DNA from: Streptomyces sp. FIT100
Lineage (GTDB): Bacteria; Actinomycetota; Actinomycetes; Streptomycetales; Streptomycetaceae
Length of the DNA stretch: 64,000 nt
Direction of reading: 5' to 3'
Assembly (NCBI RefSeq): GCF_024584805.1
Contig: NZ_CP075715.1
Location: forward strand, 7,659,526-7,723,525
The notes below the pieces were generated by a model. That model was not told where the DNA came from. It did no database searches and saw nothing but the letters and a program-made list of their open reading frames with translations. Below are positions 25,106 to 33,456 of the stretch, in pieces; positions within the stretch are counted from its first letter, which is position 1, and each line of letters begins with the position of its first letter. A program made the translations under genes and the position numbers.

Positions 25106-25674
25106 TGGATCAGCACATAGGTTCAAAGACCCCGCCAGTGCCCGCCGCCGGTCTCGACCCGGCGTACATTCCCGGCCTTGTGCCCCCGCGCACCGAGTCG
25201 GCGCCCGAGTCGTCCACCGACACGGACGACGTGGCCACGGAACAGGCCGACGGCACCGCGCCCGTGGACGCCGCCGCGGCCGAGGAGCCCGCCGACGCGA
25301 CGCCGCAGCCGGATTCCGCCGACGACGAGGACGCCCCCGCCAGGGACGACCGGGACGACAGGGACGACGAGGGCGCCGAGGACGACGACGGGCCGGTCTT
25401 CGAGGTGTCCGACCGGCGTGGCGCCATCGTCGCCGACCGCACCGGCGTCACCTTCCGACTGGACGAGGAGGTGGCCGAGTTCGGCTGGGACGAGATCGGC
25501 GCGGTGGAGATCGACACCCCCCGGTTCGGGCGCCGCTTCGGCGTCACGGTCTACATCTCCGACCGGCGCTGGTTCCGGACCGACGTCGAGGCACCGTCGC
25601 GGGCGGTGCTGCAGGAGTGGGCGGCGGAACTCGACGCGGTTCTGGACGCCCGGTTCGAGGAAGCCGACGCGTAA
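25105..25674 (+). CDS. Conserved actinobacterial protein with acidic linker and small beta-rich C-terminal domain
   Basis: 189 residues. The N-terminal 30 residues (PAAGLDPAYIPGLVPPRT) lead into a ~65-residue acidic, disordered D/E/A/P segment. The C-terminal domain (about 95-185) alternates strands (VFEVSDRRGAIVADRTGVTFRLD, FGWDEIGAVEIDTPRFGRRFGVTVYISD) and ends in a helix (RAVLQEWAAELDAVLDARFEE), a PH-like pattern. No signal peptide or enzymatic motif. Function unknown. Followed by a strong terminator. Confidence 0.8.
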   Translation: MDQHIGSKTPPVPAAGLDPAYIPGLVPPRTESAPESSTDTDDVATEQADGTAPVDAAAAEEPADATPQPDSADDEDAPARDDRDDRDDEGAEDDDGPVFEVSDRRGAIVADRTGVTFRLDEEVAEFGWDEIGAVEIDTPRFGRRFGVTVYISDRRWFRTDVEAPSRAVLQEWAAELDAVLDARFEEADA

Positions 25675-25691
25675 GTCAGGCCGGGCGAAAG

Positions 25692-25722
25692 GCGCCTGAC
25701 GGGCAGAAGCCCCGTCAGGCGC
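25692..25722 (+). terminator. Rho-independent-type hairpin after the acidic conserved protein
   Basis: Perfect 12-bp stem GCGCCTGACGGG / CCCGTCAGGCGC with a 7-base loop, 18 bp after the stop codon. No long T-run, as usual in Streptomyces. Confidence 0.8.
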
Positions 25723-25820
25723 TTCGGCATGGCCGATTCCCGTCCACGGGTGATCGCTCTCCGTCGTAGGTTGACTACCGTGTGCTGCCGCACCGATCGT
25801 CCCCGTCGAAGGAGTCCCGA

Positions 25821-26507
25821 GTGGAGCGCAGCCGTACCGACCTGAGGATCCGCGCCGTCCTCGCCGCCATGGGGCTCACGGCCGCCCTCGCGGCCGCCCC
25901 CACCGCCCAGGCGGCCCCGGCGGAGCCCGTAGGCGCTGCCGCCGCGCCCGCCGACTGCACCGGGGCGTTCGAGGGCGACAAGCGGCTCGGCCCGGAGCAT
26001 CTGCCCGGGAAGCGGCAGCGGCCCGTCGGCCCCCTGCTCGACGGCTACGACCGCACCGGCAAGCTCTCCCCGGCCGCGTTCCTCAAGGAGTACTGGGAGG
26101 GCCCGGCCGGCGCCGGCCGCTGGAAGTACCCGCCGAACGACGGCTTCGCGGAGGTCAACGGCGTTGTCGACAAGGCCCCAGAGCTGCTGGCGGAGGGCGA
26201 GCGTCTGGACAGGTTCGGCTCGGAGTCCGGCTCGTACCTCGCCCCGGCCGGCGACCCGTACGCCGAGCGTGCGCTGCCCCCGCAGAACCTCAACACCCGG
26301 GACGCGGCCTTCCCTTGCGACTACCACATGTACGAGGTGATCCGGCCGTTCGTCGCCTGGCAGGGCTCCATCGCCCCCTGGTTCGAGCAGCCGGGCGGCG
26401 GACACCAGATCATGCTGGACCCGGCCTTCCTCGACCCGGGCGAGGGCCGGCGCCTGAACGTCATGTGGCTGCTCGACCACGGCTATCTGGTGCGCCTCCC
26501 CGCGTGA
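25821..26507 (+). CDS. Secreted TNT-domain protein (candidate NAD+ glycohydrolase toxin)
   Basis: 228 residues. Sec signal peptide at 1-36 (LRIRAVLAAMGLTAALAAAPTAQA-type, Ala cleavage), then a TNT (tuberculosis necrotizing toxin) domain over about 75-225: YDRTGKLSPAAFLKEYW, WKYPPNDGFA, LDRFGSESGSYLAPAGDPYAERALPP, and PGGGHQIML. TNT domains hydrolyse NAD+. Unlike polymorphic toxins it has no large delivery domain, only a signal peptide. GTG at 25821 follows AAGGAG. The downstream small gene overlaps by GTGA, typical of toxin-immunity pairs. Confidence 0.87.
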   Translation: MERSRTDLRIRAVLAAMGLTAALAAAPTAQAAPAEPVGAAAAPADCTGAFEGDKRLGPEHLPGKRQRPVGPLLDGYDRTGKLSPAAFLKEYWEGPAGAGRWKYPPNDGFAEVNGVVDKAPELLAEGERLDRFGSESGSYLAPAGDPYAERALPPQNLNTRDAAFPCDYHMYEVIRPFVAWQGSIAPWFEQPGGGHQIMLDPAFLDPGEGRRLNVMWLLDHGYLVRLPA

Positions 26508-26746
26508 GCGACCGGCAGTCACTCGCACGGGAGCTCCGGGAGGCGGGAGTGCCCGCAGGGCACTACTGGATCGAGGGCGTCCACGAACCGGCCCCCACCC
26601 CGCCCGACTTCGTCTACCTGCGCGCGCGGCCGGGCGGCGACGGCTGGGAGACGGGGGTGTACGAACGGGGCGCGTACGAACCGGTCGCCGAGCACTCGAC
26701 CGAGGCCGGGGCCTGCGCCCACCTCCGCACCCTGCTCGGCGTCTGA
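26504..26746 (+). CDS. Small protein overlapping the TNT gene, candidate immunity factor
   Basis: 80 residues; GTG overlaps the TNT stop (GTGA). Sequence starts with a charged helix (MSDRQSLARELREAGVPAGHYWIEG), then YLRARPGGDGWETGVYERGAYEPVAEHSTEAGACAHLRTLLG. No signal peptide, so it is cytoplasmic. Position and coupling suggest protection against the TNT domain, as small proteins beside TNT toxins often do. The family is not recognised with certainty. Confidence 0.7.
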   Translation: MSDRQSLARELREAGVPAGHYWIEGVHEPAPTPPDFVYLRARPGGDGWETGVYERGAYEPVAEHSTEAGACAHLRTLLGV

Positions 26747-26753
26747 CCGACGG

Positions 26754-27932
26754 CTACCGGGGCCCCGCCGCAGGGGGCTGCGGGGACCCGGCGTTGGGAT
26801 ACCGGACGGCGAGCGCCGCGATGTCGTCGCCGAGCCGGCCGCCGCTGTAGCGGAGCAGCTCCCGGTGGAGCCGGTCCAGCAGCTCGCGGGGCGGCGCCGG
26901 ACCCTGCCGCCGCGCCCAGTCCGGCAGCGGGAAGAACGAGCCGTTGGAGTCCCGGGTCTCCGTGACGCCGTCGGTGTAGAGCAGCAGCTGGTCACCTGGC
27001 GCGAGGGCGACCGTGTCGACCCAGTAGTGGTCCCCGATGAGCGCCGCGAGATTGAGCGGCGGCGACGCGGTGGTGGGCTCCAGGACGCGGATGTCCCCCC
27101 TCCGCACGAGCAGCGGCGGTGGATGTCCGCAGTTGAGGAGTTTCACGGAGCCCCCGCCGTGCGGGATCTCGGCGATCAGTGCGGTCGCGAAGCGCTCCGG
27201 CAGGTCCTGGGCGGGGAACGCGGCGCTGTGGCGGGTCATGCTGGTGTCCAGGCGGTGGATGATGCCCCGCAGGTCGGGCTCGTCGTACGCGGCCTCCCTG
27301 AAGCAGCTGATCACCGCCGCGGCCGCGCCCACCGCGGACAGGCCCTTGCCGCGCACGTCACCGATGAGCAGCCGGACCCCGTACGGCGTGGCGGCCGCCT
27401 CGTAGAAGTCACCGCCGATGCGTGCCTGCTCCTGGGCGGCCACGTACAGCGACTCGACCTCGACGCCCTCGATGCGGCGCGGCAGCGGGCGCAGCAGCAC
27501 CTTCTGGGCCGTGTCGGCGACGAGCCGGATGTGGAAGAGGGCCTCCTCCCGCTGGAGCCGGACACGGCTCGCGTAGGCGGCGGCCAGGGTGACCGCGACG
27601 ATCGCGGCGGCCGTGTACGGCGTCCCCAGGTCGGTGTAGACGAAGCTGAGGCCGATCATGACCATCAGGCAGAAGATGCCCAGCAGGACCGTGGGGAGCA
27701 CCGGCCACATCGCCGCCGCGAGGGCGGGGGCGGCGGGCAGCAGACGGCTGAAGGCGATCTCCCTCGGTGTGGAGAACGCCAGGGCGGTGATGAGCAGGGT
27801 CAGGATCACCGGTGACAGCAGGGCAGCTTTCCACTGGCCGCCGTAGGGCGGAGGACGGCGCCGCAGCCGCACGGGCGTGATCACAAAATGCATCATATAT
27901 GGCAGAACCGGCATCCAGCCTGAACCGATCAC
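26754..27932 (-). CDS. Membrane-anchored PP2C-type (SpoIIE domain) serine phosphatase
   Basis: Up to 392 residues. About four hydrophobic segments in the first 125 residues, then a linker helix and the SpoIIE/PP2C domain (about 150-380): ARIGGDFYEAAATPYGVRLLIGDVRGKGLSA with metal aspartates, LLNCGHPPPLLVRRGD, LLLYTDGVTETRDSNG, and GRLGDDIAALAVRY. Such enzymes dephosphorylate anti-anti-sigma factors. The start is uncertain: GTG 27932 gives the longest form, ATG 27914 is possible, and GTG 27884 has a TATGAT -10-like box 7 bp upstream and could be leaderless. Confidence 0.88.
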   Translation of the reverse strand: MIGSGWMPVLPYMMHFVITPVRLRRRPPPYGGQWKAALLSPVILTLLITALAFSTPREIAFSRLLPAAPALAAAMWPVLPTVLLGIFCLMVMIGLSFVYTDLGTPYTAAAIVAVTLAAAYASRVRLQREEALFHIRLVADTAQKVLLRPLPRRIEGVEVESLYVAAQEQARIGGDFYEAAATPYGVRLLIGDVRGKGLSAVGAAAAVISCFREAAYDEPDLRGIIHRLDTSMTRHSAAFPAQDLPERFATALIAEIPHGGGSVKLLNCGHPPPLLVRRGDIRVLEPTTASPPLNLAALIGDHYWVDTVALAPGDQLLLYTDGVTETRDSNGSFFPLPDWARRQGPAPPRELLDRLHRELLRYSGGRLGDDIAALAVRYPNAGSPQPPAAGPR

Positions 27933-28203
27933 GTCCGGTCACGCGTGGTGACCATCCGCTCGAATCGCGGCAGGCGCGGGGGCCGTCGGCAGGGAAGCGG
28001 GCTCGGCCGTTCAGCCCCTGACGACTGCGGTGGCGTGCTCCCGGAGCCGGTCCGCCGACCGCGCGTCGAGCGTGTGGGCCGTGACGCCTCCGGGCTGCGC
28101 GCAGCGGCTCGCACGGATCCTGCCGGCCGACCGGCTACCAGCCCGCGCCGCGGAATGCGGCGCCGCCGGCGGCACCGAGGCGGAGCCCGCGACGGCGGCG
28201 GGA

Positions 28204-28698
28204 TCAGCGTACGAGGTAGAGGGTGAGGGCTCCGCCCGACTGGGAGATGGCCTCGACGTGACCGTAGCCGCGGGCGGTGGCGTACGCGCCGGTGCCGCCG
28301 GTGACAGCGAGGTCGAAGTCGCTGGGCGGGGTGCCGATCGGGGTGGTCTGGAGGTGCTGCCACGTCACCTGCCCGCGGCGAAGGCTGAAGGTGCCGGTGC
28401 AGTGGGTGGTGTCCGCCGACACCCGGGTGCACACCGCGCCCTCGGTGCCGTAGCCGATGCCTCTGCGGAAGAGGTCCGCGGTGATGATGATCTGATCGCC
28501 GATCCCGCGCCCCGGTGCCCCGTTGTCGACCATCGTCGTTCCCGTGCCCGTCGACGTGAGCCGGATGACCTCCGTGCGCTTCACGTACCCGTGCCGGTCC
28601 GGGGCGTGCGCTTCGCTGGACGCGGAGGCGGAACCCGCGAGAGTCGCGAGCGACAATGCCGTCGCCGCCGCCATCGCCCACTTCGAATGGGAAACCAT
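28204..28698 (-). CDS. Secreted allene-oxide-cyclase-like barrel protein
   Basis: 164 residues. Sec signal peptide at 1-28 (WAMAAATALSLATLAGSASAS). The mature part alternates strands of an AOC-like beta-barrel: TGTGTTMVDNGAPGRGIGDQIIITADLFRRG, GTFSLRRGQVTWQHL, and the DFDLAVTGGTGAYATARGYGHVEAIS repeat seen in dirigent- and allene-oxide-cyclase-type proteins. Bacterial members have no known reaction; lipid binding or hydrophobic-ligand cyclisation is possible. ATG 28698 follows GCGAGG; ATG 28713 and 28767 are weaker alternatives. Confidence 0.82.
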   Translation of the reverse strand: MVSHSKWAMAAATALSLATLAGSASASSEAHAPDRHGYVKRTEVIRLTSTGTGTTMVDNGAPGRGIGDQIIITADLFRRGIGYGTEGAVCTRVSADTTHCTGTFSLRRGQVTWQHLQTTPIGTPPSDFDLAVTGGTGAYATARGYGHVEAISQSGGALTLYLVR

Positions 28699-29024
28699 GA
28701 TGCCTCGCCTCATGAACGCGGTTTCTTCGGTGCGCCTCAGATTTCGCATGGTGCGATGTGATGTCAATGATCGAACTCGTCGTGGACGTCTGATTCACCC
28801 TTAAGGGCGCCGAGCCGCCGCCCCGGACCTCCACATCGCCGAGCCCTTCGGATCCCGCGCTTGTCGCCCAGGTGGCTCAGGAGTGTGTCTCCCATCAGGT
28901 GACACGAGCGTGTGGGGAATGCCGCGACAGGTCCTGGTGGGGGAGAAAGGCATCGCAAGTGTGTGCTGACCCGGTCGGACCAGTGCCGGGTCGGCATGGA
29001 GGTCGAGAATCACCAGGAGCCCGC
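28699..29024. other. Intergenic region upstream of ctaD
   Basis: 326 bp between divergent starts. The only structure seen is an imperfect inverted repeat GACCCGG ... CCGGGTC (about 28967-28993) upstream of ctaD. No gene supported. Confidence 0.5.
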
Positions 29025-30752
29025 GTGGCCATGCATTCGGAGTCCCCGTCCAGCACCTTGGCCGACGACTCGTACGAGAACGAGGTCCCGGCCCGCCGCA
29101 GGCGGCCCGGCAGTGTGGTGGTGAAGTGGCTGACCACCACCGACCACAAGACCATCGGTACGCTCTACCTGGTCACGTCCTTCGCCTTCTTCTGCTTCGG
29201 CGGTCTGCTGGCGATGTTCATGCGCGCCGAACTGGCGCGTCCCGGCATGCAGATCATGTCGAACGAGCAGTTCAACCAGGCGTTCACGATGCATGGCCTG
29301 ATCATGCTGCTGATGTTCGCGACGCCGCTGTTCGCCGGATTCGCGAACTGGATCATGCCGCTGCAGATCGGCGCGCCCGACGTGGCGTTCCCGCGGCTGA
29401 ACATGTTCGCGTACTGGCTGTACCTCTTCGGCTCACTGATCGCGGCCGCCTCGTTCCTGACCCCGAACGGCGCCCCGGATTTCGGCTGGTTCATGTACCC
29501 GCCGCTCTCGGACGCGGTGCACACGCCCAATCCCGGCGCGGACATGGCCATCATGGGCCTCGCGCTCTCCGGCTTCGGCACGATCCTCGGTTCGGTCAAC
29601 TTCATCACCACGATCATCTGCATGCGGGCGCCCGGCATGACGATGTTCCGGATGCCGATCTTCACCTGGACCGTGCTGCTGACCGGTGTGCTGGTCCTGC
29701 TCGCCTTCCCGGTGCTGGCCGCGGCCCTGCTGGCCCTGGAGGCGGACCGCAAGTTCGGCGCCCACATCTTCGACGCCGCCAACGGCGGCGCGTTGCTGTG
29801 GCAACACCTCTTCTGGTTCTTCGGCCATCCCGAGGTGTACATCATCGCCCTGCCGTTCTTCGGTATCATCTCCGAGGTCGTTCCGGTCTTCAGCCGCAAG
29901 CCGATCTTCGGCTATATCGGCCTGGTGGCGGCGACCATCGCGATCGCCGGTCTGTCCCTGACGGTGTGGGCCCACCATATGTACGTCACCGGTGCTGTGC
30001 TGTTGCCCTTCTTCTCCTTCATGACCTTCCTGATCGCGGTACCGACCGGTGTGAAGATCTTCAACTGGGTCGGCACGATGTGGAAGGGCTCGTTGTCCTT
30101 CGAGACCCCGCTGCTCTGGGCGGTCGGCTTTCTGGTCACTTTCACCTTCGGCGGTCTGACCGGCGTCATCCTGGCCTCGCCTCCCATGGATTTCCACGTC
30201 TCCGACTCGTACTTCGTCGTCGCCCATTTCCACTACGTCGTCTTCGGTACCGTGGTCTTCGCGATGTTCGCCGGATTCCACTTCTGGTGGCCGAAGTTCA
30301 CCGGCAAGATGCTGGACGAGCGGCTCGGCAAGATCACCTTCTGGACGCTGTTCATCGGATTCCAGGGCACCTTCCTGGTCCAGCACTGGCTGGGGGCCGA
30401 GGGCATGCCGCGGCGGTACGCGGACTATCTCGCGGCCGACGGCTTCACGGCCCTGAACACCATCTCCACGATCAGTGCGTTCCTGCTGGGCATGTCGATC
30501 CTGCCGTTCCTCTACAACGTCTGGAAGACGGAGAAGTACGGAAAGAAGATCGAGGTCGACGATCCGTGGGGCTTCGGCCGCTCGCTTGAATGGGCCACTT
30601 CCTGCCCGCCGCCGCGCCACAACTTCCACACCCTGCCGAGGATCCGCTCCGAATCCCCGGCGTTCGATCTGCACCACCCCGAAATCGCCGAGACCGAGCA
30701 CGGCGCAGCCCAGCTGCCGAGTGCGAGCGGCCCGGGGAAGGAACTGCGGTGA
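29025..30752 (+). CDS. ctaD: Cytochrome c oxidase subunit I (aa3-type), orphan copy
   Basis: 575 residues, 12 membrane helices. Reduces O2 and pumps protons. Key ligands are present: heme a histidines in FTMHGLIMLL and AHFHYVVFG, CuB ligand with cross-linked tyrosine in WFFGHPEVYI, and the CuB pair in WAHHMY; the K-channel segment LPFFGIISEVV is intact. Streptomyces normally encode ctaC-ctaD-ctaF together with ctaE; here there is no other subunit, so this is probably a second, stand-alone subunit I. GTG 29025 is preceded by AGGAG; ATG 29031 is the alternative. Coupled to a small membrane gene by GTGA. Confidence 0.95.
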   Translation: MAMHSESPSSTLADDSYENEVPARRRRPGSVVVKWLTTTDHKTIGTLYLVTSFAFFCFGGLLAMFMRAELARPGMQIMSNEQFNQAFTMHGLIMLLMFATPLFAGFANWIMPLQIGAPDVAFPRLNMFAYWLYLFGSLIAAASFLTPNGAPDFGWFMYPPLSDAVHTPNPGADMAIMGLALSGFGTILGSVNFITTIICMRAPGMTMFRMPIFTWTVLLTGVLVLLAFPVLAAALLALEADRKFGAHIFDAANGGALLWQHLFWFFGHPEVYIIALPFFGIISEVVPVFSRKPIFGYIGLVAATIAIAGLSLTVWAHHMYVTGAVLLPFFSFMTFLIAVPTGVKIFNWVGTMWKGSLSFETPLLWAVGFLVTFTFGGLTGVILASPPMDFHVSDSYFVVAHFHYVVFGTVVFAMFAGFHFWWPKFTGKMLDERLGKITFWTLFIGFQGTFLVQHWLGAEGMPRRYADYLAADGFTALNTISTISAFLLGMSILPFLYNVWKTEKYGKKIEVDDPWGFGRSLEWATSCPPPRHNFHTLPRIRSESPAFDLHHPEIAETEHGAAQLPSASGPGKELR

Positions 30753-31090
30753 GCCGTCGCTCCCCTGACGACCGGATCCAGGGCGGGCTGAACCAGCTCG
30801 ACGGCTACCTCTACTGGCAGGCCGAACTGGCCGAAGCGCGCAGGGAAGCCACGGCCTTCTGCGACAGGCTGTCCTGGCTCACCACCGGCGAGCGCCGCGA
30901 CCTGGAGGAGGAGTACGCCCGCGCCCGCGTGGACATGGCCAAGGCGGCGACCCGCCGCATCGCCGGCCGGTGCATCGAACTGCGTGCCGAATACGAGGCC
31001 CGTTACCAGCGTCTGCGCCGGCGGACGCTCGCACTCACGCTCGGCACGGTGTCCTGTCTCCTGGTGGTGTGGGAACTGCTGCGCACGTGA
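30749..31090 (+). CDS. Small protein with C-terminal membrane helix, coupled to ctaD
   Basis: 113 residues. Mostly charged helices (GYLYWQAELAEARREATAFCDRLSWLTTGERRDLEEEYARAR), ending in one hydrophobic segment (TLALTLGTVSCLLVVWELLR). The GTG overlaps the ctaD stop (GTGA) with AAGGAA upstream. Topology suggests a tail-anchored protein that may associate with the orphan oxidase subunit as an assembly or stability factor. Not otherwise recognised. Confidence 0.8.
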   Translation: MSRRSPDDRIQGGLNQLDGYLYWQAELAEARREATAFCDRLSWLTTGERRDLEEEYARARVDMAKAATRRIAGRCIELRAEYEARYQRLRRRTLALTLGTVSCLLVVWELLRT

Positions 31091-31285
31091 GTCGTGCGTC
31101 GTGAGTCCGGATGAGTGAGCCCACATCTGGTCGCGGTCGTGGGCCGTCGTCATGCCGAAAGGTATGCAACTCGCACAGTTTCGCTCAGGTTCACTCATCG
31201 TACGATCGATGCTTCAACACTTCGTCCCAGGCCGGGCCACATTGTGCTCGGGTAATGGACGTTTAGTGCTCAGCGGAGGTCATGG

Positions 31286-32395
31286 ATGGTCAGGCGTCGT
31301 GAATTGCTCGGAATGGTCGGCGCGACCGTCGGGGCGGGCGTGTTGGGGGCGGGTATGGCCGAGGCCGCGCCCCGGAGCGCGGAGAGCCGACACCGGCCCT
31401 CCTGCCGAACCCTCAAGGTGCTGCAGTTCAACATCTGGCTCGGTGGCAGCCAGGTTGCGGGTGGCCGGGCCGGCATCGCGGACACCATCGCCGCGGTCAA
31501 GCCGGACGTGGTGATGCTCAGCGAGTCGACTCCGGAGCGTGTCGCCAACATGCTGGCCGACCTCGCCGACCGCGGCCTCACCTACTTCGACAACGCGAAC
31601 CCGACCGACCCGGCGGTGATATCGCGCTACCCGATCATCGAGCACAAGTCCTTCCCGTACTGGTCGAAGGCGGTCATCTCGGTCGACGGCACCGAGGTCG
31701 CGGCCTACTCCGGGCACCTGGAGTACCGCTACTACGCCAACTACCTGCCGCGCGGCTACGGCGGCGGCACGCCGGCACCCCTGGAGACGTCGGAGTACGG
31801 CTGGGACGAGATCCCGACCGGTCCCATCACCGACGTCGACCTGATCATGCGGCTCAACGAGGCGTCCGGGCGCACCGAGGTGACGAAGACGGTTCTGGCG
31901 GATGCCGCGGAGGAGCGCCGCCGCGGCCGGCTCACCGTGCTGGCCGGGGACTTCAACGAGCCGTCGCACCGGGACTGGACCCGCCGGACGCGCAACCTGT
32001 TCGACCACAACGGCACCGTCGTCGAGTGGACGACGACCAAGGCGATCGAGGACGCCGGATTCCGCGACAGCTACCGCGAGGTCTACCCCGACCCCGTTCG
32101 TACGCCGGGCTTCACGTGGCCGAGCGACAACCCGGGTGCCGAGCCCGGCCAGCTCACCTGGGCGCCGAAGGCCGACGAGCGGGACCGGATCGACTTCATC
32201 TTCTACCACCCGGACCGTCGGATCCGCCTTCTCGACAGCGTCGTCGTCGGCCCGTCCACCACGATCGTGCGCAACGAGCGGGTGGAGGAGTCCGGGCGGG
32301 AGAAGTTCCTGGAGCCGAGCTGGACCTGGCCGACCGACCACAAGGCCGTGCTCAGCACCTTCCGGGTGTCCACGCCCGACCGTCACCACCACTGA
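31286..32395 (+). CDS. Secreted endonuclease/exonuclease/phosphatase (EEP) family enzyme
   Basis: 369 residues. Tat-type signal at the N-terminus (RRRELLGMVGATVGAGVLGAG). DNase I-like fold: VLQFNIWLGG (metal-binding Asn), VVMLSES (Glu), YSGHLEYRYY, VLAGDFNEPSHRDW (Asp-x-Asn), DRIDFIFYH and the final TDHKAVLSTF (Asp-His). Could be a phosphodiesterase, sphingomyelinase-like enzyme or nuclease. Strong GGAGGT ribosome site five bases before the ATG. Ends with a histidine-rich tail and is followed by a long hairpin. Confidence 0.88.
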   Translation: MVRRRELLGMVGATVGAGVLGAGMAEAAPRSAESRHRPSCRTLKVLQFNIWLGGSQVAGGRAGIADTIAAVKPDVVMLSESTPERVANMLADLADRGLTYFDNANPTDPAVISRYPIIEHKSFPYWSKAVISVDGTEVAAYSGHLEYRYYANYLPRGYGGGTPAPLETSEYGWDEIPTGPITDVDLIMRLNEASGRTEVTKTVLADAAEERRRGRLTVLAGDFNEPSHRDWTRRTRNLFDHNGTVVEWTTTKAIEDAGFRDSYREVYPDPVRTPGFTWPSDNPGAEPGQLTWAPKADERDRIDFIFYHPDRRIRLLDSVVVGPSTTIVRNERVEESGREKFLEPSWTWPTDHKAVLSTFRVSTPDRHHH

Positions 32396-32406
32396 TCAGC
32401 TTTCCC

Positions 32407-32446
32407 GGCTGCCGGCCGGCACGCGTCCGCGTGCCGGCCGGCAGCC
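32407..32446. terminator. Bidirectional terminator between convergent genes
   Basis: Nearly perfect 19-bp inverted repeat (GGCTGCCGGCCGGCACGCG and complement) with a 2-base loop, between the EEP gene and the lyase gene on the opposite strand. Confidence 0.85.
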
Positions 32447-32494
32447 CTGTTCGGTGGCGGTGACCAGGGCCGGGTCACTCCGGCCGGGGCCGGG

Positions 32495-33211
32495 TCAGTC
32501 GACGTCGGCGAGCGTGGTCCCCATCTTGGGGTCGTCGACCCAGCTCTGTGAGCCGACGCTCGCGATGGTCGAGCCGTAGGTGCCCCAGCGGGGCTTGTTG
32601 CCGAGGTCGTCCCAGGTGCGGACGTTCGAGCGGGAGGCGAGCAGCGAGCCGTCCAGGTAGATCTCGATCGAACCACCGGTGCCCGAACTGGTGGTGATCT
32701 TCATCTGGATGGCATGCCAGGAGCCCTCCTCCCAGTCGCGGCTGCCGATCGCGTTCCATGTTTCGCCCGGCGAGACGTACCAGGCTTTGAGCTGGTTGTC
32801 CTCGACCTTCATGATCACCGGGTAGTTCTGCTGGTTCTGGTCGTTGGTGCCGTTGGACTTCCACTGGAAGACCGTCTGGGCGTTGCCCGTCTTCGTCGCG
32901 AGCGACCAGCCGAACCACAGAGTCCGGTTGTTCTGCAGCTGCCCTTCGGCGCCGGCCAGACTGTGGCCCTCGCAGCGGTCGACGCCGGGCACCTTGTTGA
33001 ACTCGAAGAAATTGCCGTGGCTGTCGCCCCAGGTGTGCACGCGGGAGACGCCGCCGTCGCAGAGGATCGCGGCGAAGACGCCGAGCCCCTTGTCCGCGTT
33101 GCCGTCCCACAGGACGGAGGCGCTCGCCGGGCTCGCGGTGACGAGGGTCAGGGCGGCGGCGACGGCGGCCGGGGGGAGCAGGTACCTGGCGCGGAGACCG
33201 CGTCGTTGCAT
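32495..33211 (-). CDS. Secreted polysaccharide lyase, heparin lyase I-like fold
   Basis: 238 residues. Sec signal 1-31 (YLLPPAAVAAALTLVTASPASA), then a beta-jelly-roll of the Polysacc_lyase (heparin lyase I/PL20-like) family: WDGNADKGLGVF, RTLWFGWSLATKTGNAQTVFQWKSNG, YPVIMKVEDNQLKAWY, GSWHAIQMKI and IEIYLDGSLLASRSNV. These secreted Streptomyces proteins cleave or bind uronic-acid polymers. ATG with AAGGAG upstream. The DeoR/LacI-type regulator on the same strand, 245 bp upstream, may control it. Confidence 0.85.
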   Translation of the reverse strand: MQRRGLRARYLLPPAAVAAALTLVTASPASASVLWDGNADKGLGVFAAILCDGGVSRVHTWGDSHGNFFEFNKVPGVDRCEGHSLAGAEGQLQNNRTLWFGWSLATKTGNAQTVFQWKSNGTNDQNQQNYPVIMKVEDNQLKAWYVSPGETWNAIGSRDWEEGSWHAIQMKITTSSGTGGSIEIYLDGSLLASRSNVRTWDDLGNKPRWGTYGSTIASVGSQSWVDDPKMGTTLADVD

Positions 33212-33313
33212 TGTCTTCTCCTTGTGTGGGGGGAGGGATGGGGTGGCCGGTCGGGCGGAACCCCGTGGCCGGGGTCAGGCGAGGACGGCACGGCGACCTG
33301 AGGCAGGAGCCAT

Positions 33314-33323
33314 GGGGGGGGGG
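33314..33323. repeat. G10 homopolymer tract
   Basis: Ten consecutive G in the gap between the lyase and its regulator, directly after a GGAGCCAT sequence. Long homopolymers are rare in this genome; the tract could vary in length, in vivo or through sequencing. Confidence 0.6.
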
Positions 33324-33456
33324 AGCCGACCTTTCCTGTGCACGGCGGGGCTGCCGACCCAGCGCAGCCTGGGCGTCCGTATTCGGCACCGTCAAGACTC
33401 CATCCCGAAACGGTCAGTTATCGGTCGCACGGTGGCTGCGAGGAGGGTGTTGGGCG

